Source: Actinomycetales bacterium (GTDB taxonomy: Bacteria > Actinomycetota > Actinomycetes > Actinomycetales > Dermatophilaceae). From it: a stretch of DNA of 64,000 nucleotides. The translations under genes and the position numbers were made by a program. The notes below the pieces were generated by a model. That model was given only the letters and a program-made list of their open reading frames with translations. It ran no database searches and had not been told where the DNA came from. The stretch lies in the NCBI GenBank assembly GCA_016710385.1, contig JADJVX010000017.1, positions 496,001 through 560,000 on the forward strand, in the 5' to 3' direction. Position 1 is the first letter of the stretch. Every line of letters starts with the position of its first letter. This document shows positions 41,699 through 49,900 of this stretch, piece by piece.

Positions 41699-43093
41699 TC
41701 AGCGCAGCGCCGAGTGCAATCTGCGCGCTGCCTCACCGATCGACCCCGAGATTGACGGATAGATCGTGTAGGCGTTGGACAGGTGGTCGACGGTGAGGCC
41801 GTTCTCGACGGCGATGGTGATCGGATAGATCAACTCGGACGCGCGCGGCGCGACGACAACCCCGCCGAGCACGGTGCCCTGACCGGGGCGGGCGAAGATC
41901 TTGACGAAGCCGTCGTGGATGCTGTCCATTTTGGCGCGGGCGTTGGTCGCCAACGGCAGGGTGACCACCCGGGCCTGCACCTCACCCGAGTCGACCTGCT
42001 TCTGGGTGACGCCGACGTTGGCGATCTCGGGGTCGGTGAAGACATTGGCCGAGACGACATCCAGGTGCAGCGGGGTCACCGCATCGCCGAGGGCGTGCCA
42101 CATGGCGATCCGGCCCTGCATGGCGGCTACCGATGCGAGCGGGAAGACGCCGGTGCAGTCGCCGGCGGCATACACGCCGCGCACCGACGTGCGGGAGACC
42201 CCGTCGACCTGGATGTGACCACCAGGACCGAGCAGCACTCCGGCCGGTTCCAGGCCGATCCCCCGAGTGTTGGGCACCGAGCCGACCGCGAGCAGGGCAT
42301 GCGAGCCCTCGACGGTGCGCCCGTCCTCCAGGCGCACGAGCACTCCATCGGCGGTGCGCTCGACGGCGCTCATCCGCGACCGGGAGAGCACCTGCATGCC
42401 CTCGCGCTTGAAGACCTCCTCGATGACCTTGGCGGCGTCAGAGTCCTCGCCGGGCAGCACCTGGTCCCGCGATGAGACCAGCGTGACCCGGCTGCCGAGA
42501 CCGAGATAGGCCTGGGCGAGTTCGGCACCGGTGACACCCGAGCCCACGACGACGAGGTTGTCGGGCACTTCGTCGAGCGCATAGATCTGGGTCCAGGTGA
42601 GGATCCGCTCGCCATCGGGTCGTGCGGTGGCCATCACTCGCGGCGTCGAGCCGGTGGCAACCAGGACCACGTCGGCTTCGAGATCCTCCGAGCCACCGCT
42701 GGACAGGTCGACCTGCACCCGGGAGGGCGAGAGCAGCCGCCCGGTGCCACGGCATACCCGTATGCCGTCCGAGGTGACCCGCTGGGTGATGTCGGCGCTC
42801 TGGGCAGCGGCGAGGGCGAGGATGCGCTGGTTGACCGCGCGCAAGTCGGTGCCTGCCGAGAGCGACGAGATGTCGACGCCGTGCTCGGCCGCCGCGCTCA
42901 TCCGGCGCACGACGTGCGCGGTGGAGATGAGGCTCTTGCTCGGCACGCAGTCGGTGAGCACACACGAACCGCCCAGACCGTCGCTGTCGACGACGGTCAC
43001 CTGGGCTCCGAGCCGACGGGCCACGAGTGCGGCCTCATATCCCCCCGGTCCCCCACCGATGACGACGACTGACGACGTTTGACGTGCGATCAC
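41699..43093 (-). CDS. FAD-dependent NAD(P)H oxidoreductase, LpdA-like quinone reductase
   Basis: A 464-residue flavoprotein disulfide reductase. The N-terminal FAD motif is VVVIGGGPGGYEAA, and the redox-active pair is Cys44/Cys49 in GLGGSCVLTDCVPSK. The second NAD(P) motif is VVVGSGVTGAELAQAY. The C-terminal interface that carries the His-Glu pair in true dihydrolipoamide dehydrogenases reads AYTIYPSISGSIGEAA, without His. This matches mycobacterial LpdA (Rv3303c-like), a quinone reductase, except that LpdA has lost the first Cys and this protein keeps both. GTG 43093 is chosen; TTG 43105 is alternative. Divergent from punA. Confidence 0.85.
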   Translation of the reverse strand: MIARQTSSVVVIGGGPGGYEAALVARRLGAQVTVVDSDGLGGSCVLTDCVPSKSLISTAHVVRRMSAAAEHGVDISSLSAGTDLRAVNQRILALAAAQSADITQRVTSDGIRVCRGTGRLLSPSRVQVDLSSGGSEDLEADVVLVATGSTPRVMATARPDGERILTWTQIYALDEVPDNLVVVGSGVTGAELAQAYLGLGSRVTLVSSRDQVLPGEDSDAAKVIEEVFKREGMQVLSRSRMSAVERTADGVLVRLEDGRTVEGSHALLAVGSVPNTRGIGLEPAGVLLGPGGHIQVDGVSRTSVRGVYAAGDCTGVFPLASVAAMQGRIAMWHALGDAVTPLHLDVVSANVFTDPEIANVGVTQKQVDSGEVQARVVTLPLATNARAKMDSIHDGFVKIFARPGQGTVLGGVVVAPRASELIYPITIAVENGLTVDHLSNAYTIYPSISGSIGEAARRLHSALR

Positions 43094-43170
43094 CCCGCCA
43101 TCCAACCACCTTCACCGGCCGGTCCCAGCGCACCAGTGACGGGGTGCTCCCGCGGCCCTCCTACCGTGAC

Positions 43171-43176
43171 TAGGCT
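43171..43176 (+). promoter_or_regulatory. Candidate -10 box of punA (leaderless)
   Basis: TAGGCT ends 7 nt before GTG 43184, the same box and spacing as dapD. Confidence 0.5.
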
Positions 43177-43183
43177 CAGCCGG

Positions 43184-44026
43184 GTGAGCACCCAACTGGA
43201 CCTTGCCGACCCCACCGTCGACCCCCTGGAGGTGGCCGCGGCCGCAGCGGCGGTCATCGCCGACCGCACCGGCGCACCCACCCACGACGTGGCCCTCGTG
43301 CTCGGCTCCGGGTGGGGCCAGACCGCCGAGCTCATCGGGCCGACCCTCGCGAGCGTCGACTCGGCCGACATCCCCGGCTTCCGCAAGGCGGCCGTGGCCG
43401 GCCATTCCAGTGCCACCCGCTCGGTGGCGATCGGTGATACCGGAGCGCGGGCCCTCGTCTTCGGCACCCGCACGCACTTCTACGAGGGGCGCGGGGTGCG
43501 CGCGGTGGTCCACGCGGTGCGCACTGCCAAGGCCGCGGGGTGCTCGACGATCGTGCTGACCAACGGCTGCGGGGGCCTCAACCCGGCCTGGACCCCAGGC
43601 ACCCCCGTGCTCATCCGCGACCACCTCAACCTCACCGCGACCTCCCCGATCGAGGGCGCGCACTTCGTCGACCTCACCGACCTCTACTCCGCCCGGCTGA
43701 GGGCCATCGCCCACGAGGTCGATGCCGACCTCGACGAGGGCGTCTATGTGCAGTTCCGCGGGCCGCACTACGAGACCCCGGCCGAGGTGCAGATGGCCAA
43801 GATCCTCGGCGGCGACCTCGTGGGCATGTCGACCACGCTGGAAGCCATCGCCGCACGCGAGGCCGGCCTGGAGGTGCTCGGCATCTCCCTGGTGACCAAC
43901 CTCGCGGCCGGCATCTCCGACCAGCCGCTGTCCCACGAGGAGGTCCTCGAAGCCGGCCAGGCCGCCGCCGCCCGCTGCGGTCGCCTGCTCGCCGCCGTGG
44001 TCACCCGCATCGCCCACCACAACTAA
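43184..44026 (+). CDS. punA: Purine nucleoside phosphorylase
   Basis: A 280-residue trimeric-type phosphorylase that splits inosine and guanosine (and deoxy forms) into base and (deoxy)ribose-1-phosphate. Signatures: VLGSGWGQTAELIG for phosphate, GRTHFYEG-like GTRTHFYEGRG, TNGCGGLNPAWTPGTPVLIRDHLNLT, and the base/ribose loop YVQFRGPHYETPAEVQ with MSTTLEAIAAREAGLEV. GTG 43184 follows the leaderless pattern; the frame's earlier starts add junk sequence. It is followed 9 nt later by the sugar-phosphate mutase that would use its product. Confidence 0.93.
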   Translation: MSTQLDLADPTVDPLEVAAAAAAVIADRTGAPTHDVALVLGSGWGQTAELIGPTLASVDSADIPGFRKAAVAGHSSATRSVAIGDTGARALVFGTRTHFYEGRGVRAVVHAVRTAKAAGCSTIVLTNGCGGLNPAWTPGTPVLIRDHLNLTATSPIEGAHFVDLTDLYSARLRAIAHEVDADLDEGVYVQFRGPHYETPAEVQMAKILGGDLVGMSTTLEAIAAREAGLEVLGISLVTNLAAGISDQPLSHEEVLEAGQAAAARCGRLLAAVVTRIAHHN

Positions 44027-44035
44027 GGCATCGGT

Positions 44036-45778
44036 ATGCCGTCCGCTCCCGTTCCGTCCGCTCCCGTTCCGCCTGTCCCAGCGGCGTCTGGCCCAGGGGC
44101 TTCTGCCGCACTGCTCACCCACGCGCGGGCCTGGCTCGCCGACGACCCCGACGAGATCACCCGGGCCGAACTCGCCACCGTCATCGCCGCGGCCGAGGCG
44201 GGCGACGTCCCAGCGGGGGCCGACCTCGCCGACCGCTTCACCGGGATGTTGGAGTTCGGCACGGCAGGGCTGCGCGGAGCGATCGGGGCCGGGCCCAACC
44301 GGATGAACCGGGCGGTGGTCATTCGGGCGGCAGCCGGCCTCACGGCATACCTGCGTCATGACCTGCCCACGGCGCTGGGTGGGCCGCGCCGCGAGCCCTT
44401 CGTCGTCGTGGGCTTCGACGCCCGGCACCGGTCGGCCGATTTCGCGCGTGACACCGCTGCGGTCGTCGTGGCCGCCGGGGGGCGCGCGGCCGTGTTGCCC
44501 GGCGTGCTGCCGACGCCGGTGCTCGCCTTCGCGATCCGCCACCTCGGAGCCGATGCGGGGGTCATGGTCACCGCCAGCCACAACCCGCCGCAGGACAACG
44601 GCTACAAGGTCTATCTCGGCGACGGCTCGCAGATCGTGCCCCCGGCCGACGCCGGGATTGCGGCCCGGATCGCGCGGGTGACCTCGGTGGCTGAGGTACC
44701 CCTGGCGACCGAGGGCTGGGAGACCTTGGGTGCGGACGTGCTCGATGCCTACCTCGCCGCGGTGGCCGCCCTGGTCCGCGAGGACGCCCCACGCGACGTC
44801 CAGGTTGTGCACACCTCGCTGCACGGTGTCGGAAATGACACTGTCGCAAGGGCTTTCGCGTTGGCTGGGTTCCCTGCCCCGGCGGTCGTCACGAGCCAGG
44901 CGCAGCCTGATCCTGACTTCCCGACCGTGCACTTCCCCAACCCGGAGGAACCCGGCGCAATCGACGCGGCCCTGGCCTTGGCCCAGCGGTGCAGCCCCGA
45001 TGTCGTCATCGCCAACGACCCCGACGCCGACCGCTGCGCCGTCGCGGTGCTCGACCACGACACCTGGCGGATGCTGCGCGGCGACGAGGTGGGCGTGCTG
45101 CTCGGCGCGCACGCCATCACCCGAGGCGTGCCCGAGGCAGGAGTGTTCGCCAACTCCATCGTCTCGTCGCGGATGCTGTCGGCCCTCGCGGCCTCGGCGG
45201 GCATACCGCACGAGGAGACGCTCACCGGGTTCAAGTGGATCGCGCGGGTGCCGGGGCTGGCCTACGGCTACGAGGAGGCGCTGGGCTACTGCGTGGCCCC
45301 GGATGTGGTGCGCGACAAGGACGGCGTCTCGGCGGCACTGCTCGTCGCCGAGCTGACCGCTGACCTCAAGCGCGCGGGCCGCACCCTGCTGGACCTGCTC
45401 GACGAGCTGGCCGTGCAACACGGGGTCTATGCCACCGATGCCTTCTCGATCCGGGTCACCGATCTCGCGCTCATCCCGGCGCTCATGGCCCGGCTGCGAG
45501 CCGACGTGCCGACGGCGGTGGGCGGCGTGCCGGTCGACCGGGTCGAGGACCTCGCCGAGGGCGTCGGCGGATTGCCACCGACCGACGGGCTGCGCTACTG
45601 GTTCACCGACCGCTCGCGCGCGATCGTGCGCCCCTCGGGCACCGAGCCCAAGGTCAAGGTCTACCTCGAGGTCATCGAACCGGTGGCCGGGCCCGACGAT
45701 CTGGCGCGCGCACGGCATACCGGAGCCGCGCGGTTGGCGCAGTTACGTGCCGGTTTTCAGGACATGACCGCGTCCTGA
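44036..45778 (+). CDS. Phosphopento-/phosphohexomutase (alpha-D-phosphohexomutase family)
   Basis: A 580-residue mutase. The phosphoserine is Ser181 in TASHNPPQDNGYK, the Mg-binding loop DPDADRCAVAV, the sugar loop KWIARVPGLAYGYEEALGY and the phosphate-binding loop IVRPSGTEPKVKVYLEV. This long form is usually called phospho-sugar mutase/PMM-PGM. Placement 9 nt after punA suggests it converts (deoxy)ribose-1-phosphate to the 5-phosphate, as DeoB does, feeding deoC. The start ATG 44036 is contained in a GTATGCCG octamer. The N-terminal 25 residues have a Pro/Ala/Ser repeat (VPSAPVPPVP). Confidence 0.9.
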   Translation: MPSAPVPSAPVPPVPAASGPGASAALLTHARAWLADDPDEITRAELATVIAAAEAGDVPAGADLADRFTGMLEFGTAGLRGAIGAGPNRMNRAVVIRAAAGLTAYLRHDLPTALGGPRREPFVVVGFDARHRSADFARDTAAVVVAAGGRAAVLPGVLPTPVLAFAIRHLGADAGVMVTASHNPPQDNGYKVYLGDGSQIVPPADAGIAARIARVTSVAEVPLATEGWETLGADVLDAYLAAVAALVREDAPRDVQVVHTSLHGVGNDTVARAFALAGFPAPAVVTSQAQPDPDFPTVHFPNPEEPGAIDAALALAQRCSPDVVIANDPDADRCAVAVLDHDTWRMLRGDEVGVLLGAHAITRGVPEAGVFANSIVSSRMLSALAASAGIPHEETLTGFKWIARVPGLAYGYEEALGYCVAPDVVRDKDGVSAALLVAELTADLKRAGRTLLDLLDELAVQHGVYATDAFSIRVTDLALIPALMARLRADVPTAVGGVPVDRVEDLAEGVGGLPPTDGLRYWFTDRSRAIVRPSGTEPKVKVYLEVIEPVAGPDDLARARHTGAARLAQLRAGFQDMTAS

Positions 45779-45794
45779 CCCCCACACTGTCGGC

Positions 45795-46733
45795 ATGAGT
45801 CCAGTCTCTCCCCCTGGGCCAGTGCTCGACCCTGGCCGTCCTGACCCTGTGGCCCGCGACACCTACCGCTATCTGCGGGTCGCGCCACTGGTCGTTGCGC
45901 TCTTCCTCGGCACCTCCGTCACCCTGCAACGCGGCGTGGACGGCGGGTGCTCGCTCGGCTCGATCAGCGCCTACTACTTCACGCCGGTGCACAGTGTCTT
46001 CGTCGCATCGCTGTGTGTCATCGGGATGTGCCTCATCGCCAACCAGGGCAACTCGGCCTTTGAGGACGTCGTGCTCAACTTCAGCGGGTTCCTCGCCTTT
46101 CTGGTGGCGATGGTGCCGATGGTCGGCGCCGATCTGCGCCCATGCTCCGGGACCCTGGTGCAATACGACACCGCTTCCGCGATCACGAACAACGTCACGG
46201 CGGTCTTCATCGCCGCACTGGCCGCCGAGGTCCTCCGCTGGGTCGTCATCGGGCGCGCCCGCAACCAGGACTACCGTCACCCGGTCGTCGTCATCACGGC
46301 CGCCCTCGGGTATGCCGTGGTCGCCCGGATCGTCTGGCAGTTCTTCCGGGACCAGACGTGGTTCGTCGCCAATGCCCACAACTGGGCCGCGGTAACGATG
46401 TTCGTCGGGATCATCCTGGTCATCCTCACCAATGCCATCGGTGCCTATCTCAATCGTGACCGCACCTGGGCGCTGGGTTATGTCCTCACGGCCGCGCTGA
46501 TGATCGTCCTGCTCGTTGCCGTCGTGCTGATCACCGCGGGCTCCAGCGTCAACGACACCCGGGTCTTCTGGATCGAGGTGGTCCTCATCGCGTCCTTCGG
46601 GCTGTTCTGGGGGCTGCAGACTTTCGAACTCTGGGACTACCGCGACCGCGCGCAGAAGACCGAGGTCCGCGCCGAGCAGACCGGCCTACCGACCCCGCAA
46701 GAAGGCGTGCTCAAGGAGGTCTCCGGCGCCTGA
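45795..46733 (+). CDS. Membrane protein of unknown function
   Basis: A 312-residue integral membrane protein with about seven hydrophobic segments, starting near residue 28 (LRVAPLVVALFLGTSV). A periplasmic loop has GGCSLGSISAYYFTPVHSVF, a pattern seen in DUF998-like proteins. Acidic and basic residues cluster in the cytoplasmic C-terminal tail (DRAQKTEVRAEQ). The gene starts 16 nt after the mutase, with CACACT ending 6 nt before ATG 45795 as a weak -10. Its function is unknown; co-transcription with punA would suggest, but not show, a nucleoside link. Confidence 0.7.
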   Translation: MSPVSPPGPVLDPGRPDPVARDTYRYLRVAPLVVALFLGTSVTLQRGVDGGCSLGSISAYYFTPVHSVFVASLCVIGMCLIANQGNSAFEDVVLNFSGFLAFLVAMVPMVGADLRPCSGTLVQYDTASAITNNVTAVFIAALAAEVLRWVVIGRARNQDYRHPVVVITAALGYAVVARIVWQFFRDQTWFVANAHNWAAVTMFVGIILVILTNAIGAYLNRDRTWALGYVLTAALMIVLLVAVVLITAGSSVNDTRVFWIEVVLIASFGLFWGLQTFELWDYRDRAQKTEVRAEQTGLPTPQEGVLKEVSGA

Positions 46734-46737
46734 GCGC

Positions 46738-47403
46738 TCAGCCCACCAGCAGGGCGATCAGCCAGGCGACGGCCGGCACAGCGACGAGGGTGATGTCGAG
46801 CAGGTCCCAGCGCTGGTCGACATGGCGCTGCGCGGCGGCCGGCGCGCGGAACTCGCCAGTCGCCACCCCCTCCTGCCACTCGGCATGGGCCTGTTCGATG
46901 AAACTCGCAGCACCGCTCGCGGTGCCGGCGATGTGCGCAGGCAGCCCAGACGTGCGCGGTCGTTCCGGAGCCGGCGGCAGGTCACGGGTCAACCGCCCGC
47001 GGATGCCAGGCAGCCCGAGCAGACCCTCACCGCGCGGTCGCGTCACCCGCGAGGCGAGTGCCCACGCCTTGATCTCCACCTCACCGGGATCGCGCGCGGC
47101 ATACACACAGAGGTTCCAGCGGCTGGCGACGTCCTGGTATGCCGGCCACGGCACCACGTGCCGCCGGAAGGGGTTGTCGATCCGCACCCCGCCGGTGCCC
47201 ACCCGCACGCTCGGGCGCACCAGCAGCACCACCGACAAGGCAGCGAAAGTCACCAGCGCGGCCACGAAGGCCGGCCCCGCCGCGAGGGACACCCCCGCCA
47301 CGACGAGGGCCGCGAGCGCCCCCACGACCCCAAGTGCCACGGTGCCGGTATGCCGGAGGGTGTAGCCGAAATCGTTCTCGGCAGAGGCGGGCGCGTCGTT
47401 CAT
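46738..47403 (-). CDS. PH-domain-like membrane protein
   Basis: A 221-residue protein with a pair of membrane segments at about residues 20-60, then a bacterial PH-like segment (VRVGTGGVRIDNPFRRHVVPWPAYQDVA), a long charged cytoplasmic region and a final membrane segment at the C-terminus (ITLVAVPAVAWLIALLVG). PH_6-like proteins of this design are common and uncharacterised in actinobacteria. ATG 47403 is chosen. It is divergent from deoC with only 54 bp between starts, and nearly abuts the convergent gene before it. Confidence 0.72.
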   Translation of the reverse strand: MNDAPASAENDFGYTLRHTGTVALGVVGALAALVVAGVSLAAGPAFVAALVTFAALSVVLLVRPSVRVGTGGVRIDNPFRRHVVPWPAYQDVASRWNLCVYAARDPGEVEIKAWALASRVTRPRGEGLLGLPGIRGRLTRDLPPAPERPRTSGLPAHIAGTASGAASFIEQAHAEWQEGVATGEFRAPAAAQRHVDQRWDLLDITLVAVPAVAWLIALLVG

Positions 47404-47445
47404 CGTCCGCCCATGATGACATGTCGCCCACGCCCAGCCGAGGCC

Positions 47446-47451
47446 TAGACT
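47446..47451 (+). promoter_or_regulatory. Candidate -10 box of deoC (leaderless)
   Basis: TAGACT ends 6 nt before GTG 47458; no Shine-Dalgarno is present. Confidence 0.5.
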
Positions 47452-47457
47452 CACTCG

Positions 47458-48435
47458 GTGACCACAGTCCGCCCTTCCGTGGCCCGTGACCTGCTCGGGG
47501 TATCCCGCCTATCCGATCCCGTCCTGCGACGCTGGCTGCACGGCCTGCCCGGCGTCGACCAGGTCGGAGCGGAGGCGCGCGTGGCGGGCCTGGGCACCCG
47601 GTCGATCAAGACGACCGCCAAGGCCTTTGCCATCGACCTCGCGATCTCGATGATCGACCTCACCACCCTGGAAGGCGCCGACACCCCGGGCAAGGTGCGC
47701 TCGCTGTGCGCCAAGGCCCTCGTGCCCGACCCGACCGACCCGACCACGCCGCGACCGGCGGCGGTGTGCGTCTACGGCGATCTCGCTGCGACCGCACGAA
47801 AGGCGTTGGGAGACAGCCTGATCCACGTCGCGGCGGTCGCCACCGCCTTCCCGTCGGGACGAGCCAGTATGCCGGTCAAGCTGGCCGACACCCGTGACGC
47901 GGTCGAGGGGGGAGCCGACGAGATCGACATGGTCATCGACCGCGGAGCCTTCCTTGCCGGGCGCTATCTGCAGGTCTTCGACGAGATCGTCGCGGTCAAG
48001 GCGGCCTGCGCCCGGCCCGACGGCACGGCCGCCCACCTCAAGGTGATCCTCGAGACCGGGGAACTGGCCACCTACGACGCGGTCCGTCGGGCGTCCTATC
48101 TCGCGATGCTCGCCGGAGCCGACTTCATCAAGACAAGCACCGGCAAGATCGCCCCTGCCGCCACCCTGCCGGTCACCCTGGTCATGCTCGAGGCCGTTCG
48201 CGACTGGCGTGAGCTCACCGGCACCCAGATCGGCGTCAAACCGGCCGGCGGCATCCGCACCACCAAGGACGCCATGAAATACCTCGTCATGGTCAACGAG
48301 ATCGCCGGCCCCGACTGGCTCACCCCCGACTGGTTCCGCTTCGGCGCCTCGGGCCTGCTCGGCGACCTGCTGCTGCAGCGCCAGAAGCTGGCCACCGGCG
48401 CCTACTCCGGTCCCGACTACGTCACGATCGACTGA
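47458..48435 (+). CDS. deoC: Deoxyribose-phosphate aldolase
   Basis: A class I aldolase of 325 residues that cleaves 2-deoxyribose-5-phosphate into glyceraldehyde-3-phosphate and acetaldehyde. The Schiff-base lysine is Lys225 in DFIKTSTGKIAP, with IGVKPAGGIRTTKDA holding the second active-site lysine and VCVYGDL and ADEIDMVID the remaining substrate contacts. It is longer than the E. coli-type enzyme (about 250-260), with an N-terminal extension, as is usual for the deoC that pairs with aldehyde dehydrogenases. It heads a run of same-strand genes that continues to 56.9 kb. The acetaldehyde would be handled by the next gene. Confidence 0.93.
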   Translation: MTTVRPSVARDLLGVSRLSDPVLRRWLHGLPGVDQVGAEARVAGLGTRSIKTTAKAFAIDLAISMIDLTTLEGADTPGKVRSLCAKALVPDPTDPTTPRPAAVCVYGDLAATARKALGDSLIHVAAVATAFPSGRASMPVKLADTRDAVEGGADEIDMVIDRGAFLAGRYLQVFDEIVAVKAACARPDGTAAHLKVILETGELATYDAVRRASYLAMLAGADFIKTSTGKIAPAATLPVTLVMLEAVRDWRELTGTQIGVKPAGGIRTTKDAMKYLVMVNEIAGPDWLTPDWFRFGASGLLGDLLLQRQKLATGAYSGPDYVTID

Positions 48436-48442
48436 GGACGAC

Positions 48443-49900
48443 ATGACCCGCTTCGACTACGCCCCCGCCCCGGAGTCCCGGGCCGTGGTGACCATTGCCG
48501 ACAGCTACGGCCTCTTCGTCGGTGGCGACTTCGTCCCCGCGTCCGGCCCGTCCTTCCCGACGGTCAACCCGGCGACTGAGGAGGTGCTCGCCGAGATCGG
48601 CCAGGCGAGCGCTGCCGACGTCGACCGCGCGGTCGCCGCCGCACGCACGGCATACGAGGGGGTCTGGGGGCGGCTCTCGGGAGCCGAACGCGGGAAGTAC
48701 CTCTTCCGAATCGCCCGCATCCTGCAGGAGCGGGCTCGCGAGTTCGCCGTCCTGGAGACCCTCGACAACGGCAAGCCGATCACCGAGAGCCGCGATGTCG
48801 ACGTCCCGCTGGCGGCGGCGCACTTCTTCTACCACGCGGGGTGGGCCGACAAGCTCGGGTATGCCGGCCTGGGCGGCTCCCCCGCCGAGCCCCCGAGACC
48901 GGTCGGCGTCGTCGGGCAAGTTATCCCGTGGAACTTCCCGCTGCTCATGCTCGCCTGGAAGATCGCCCCGGCGCTGGCGTGCGGCAACACCGTCGTGCTC
49001 AAGCCCGCCGAGACGACCCCGCTCACGGCGCTGCTGTTCGCCCAGGTGTGCCAGGAGGCCGACCTGCCCCCCGGCGTGGTCAACATCGTCACCGGCGCCG
49101 GCCCCACTGGCCAGGCGCTCGTCGAGCACCCCGGCGTCGACAAGCTCGCCTTCACCGGCTCCACCGAGGTCGGCAAGCTCATCGCCCGGTCGGTCGCCGG
49201 CACCCGCAAGCGGGCCACCCTCGAACTCGGCGGCAAGGCCGCCAACATCGTCTTCGAGGACGCTGCGATCGACCAGGCCGTCGAAGGCATCGTCCGCGGC
49301 ATCTTCTTCAATCAGGGCCACGTGTGCTGCGCCGGCTCGCGCCTGCTGGTCCAGGAGAGCATCCACGACGAGGTGGTGCATCGGCTCAAGCGGCGGCTCG
49401 CGACCATCCGGGTCGGTGACCCGATGGACAAGAACACTGACCTCGGGGCGATCAACTCGGCCACCCAGTTGGCCCGGGTGCGTGAGATGACCGCGGTCGG
49501 CCAGGCCGAGGGGGCCGAGCGCTGGTCGCCCGCCTGCACCCTTCCCGATCGTGGATTCTGGTTCGCCCCAACGGTTTTCACCGGCGTCTCGCAGGCGCAC
49601 CGGATCGCCCAGGAAGAGATCTTCGGCCCGGTGCTGTCGGTGCTCACCTTCCGCACCCCGGCCGAAGCCGTCGCGAAGGCCAACAACACCCCCTATGGCC
49701 TGTCGGCTGGGGTCTGGACCGAAAAGGGCTCGCGCATCCTCTGGATGGCCGACCAGCTCCGGGCCGGAGTGGTCTGGGCCAATACCTTCAACCAGTTCGA
49801 CCCCACCTCGCCGTTCGGCGGCCTCAAGGAATCCGGCTACGGCCGCGAGGGCGGCCGCCACGGCCTCGGGCCCTACCTCACGACGGGAGCGACCCGATGA
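48443..49900 (+). CDS. Aldehyde dehydrogenase (NAD+)
   Basis: A 485-residue complete ALDH. The coenzyme site is QVIPWNFPLLMLAWK and FTGSTEVGKLIA, the general base Glu lies in LELGGKAANIVFEDA, and the catalytic cysteine is in FFNQGHVCCAGSRLLVQ. It starts 7 nt after deoC with GAGGAC upstream, so oxidation of the acetaldehyde made by DeoC is the likely role. The stop TGA at 49898-49900 overlaps the ATG of the next gene (ATGA). Notably, the true frame of the next gene is this same frame. Confidence 0.9.
   Translation: MTRFDYAPAPESRAVVTIADSYGLFVGGDFVPASGPSFPTVNPATEEVLAEIGQASAADVDRAVAAARTAYEGVWGRLSGAERGKYLFRIARILQERAREFAVLETLDNGKPITESRDVDVPLAAAHFFYHAGWADKLGYAGLGGSPAEPPRPVGVVGQVIPWNFPLLMLAWKIAPALACGNTVVLKPAETTPLTALLFAQVCQEADLPPGVVNIVTGAGPTGQALVEHPGVDKLAFTGSTEVGKLIARSVAGTRKRATLELGGKAANIVFEDAAIDQAVEGIVRGIFFNQGHVCCAGSRLLVQESIHDEVVHRLKRRLATIRVGDPMDKNTDLGAINSATQLARVREMTAVGQAEGAERWSPACTLPDRGFWFAPTVFTGVSQAHRIAQEEIFGPVLSVLTFRTPAEAVAKANNTPYGLSAGVWTEKGSRILWMADQLRAGVVWANTFNQFDPTSPFGGLKESGYGREGGRHGLGPYLTTGATR

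Noticed and set aside
38647..41736. 1029-residue fusion with aldo/keto reductase at its C-terminus
   Set aside because: The upstream two thirds are antisense to accA and cross array A; the reductase has its own -10 box and start at 39531.
41360..41796. Repeat proteins encoded by array A (all three frames open)
   Set aside because: The 52-bp period shifts the frame each unit, all frames are equally open, and no start signal or codon bias supports translation.
43112..45718. 868-residue minus-strand ORF opposite punA and the mutase
   Set aside because: Antisense shadow of two clear enzymes; low-complexity Arg/Gly/His/Asp composition typical of high-GC artefacts.
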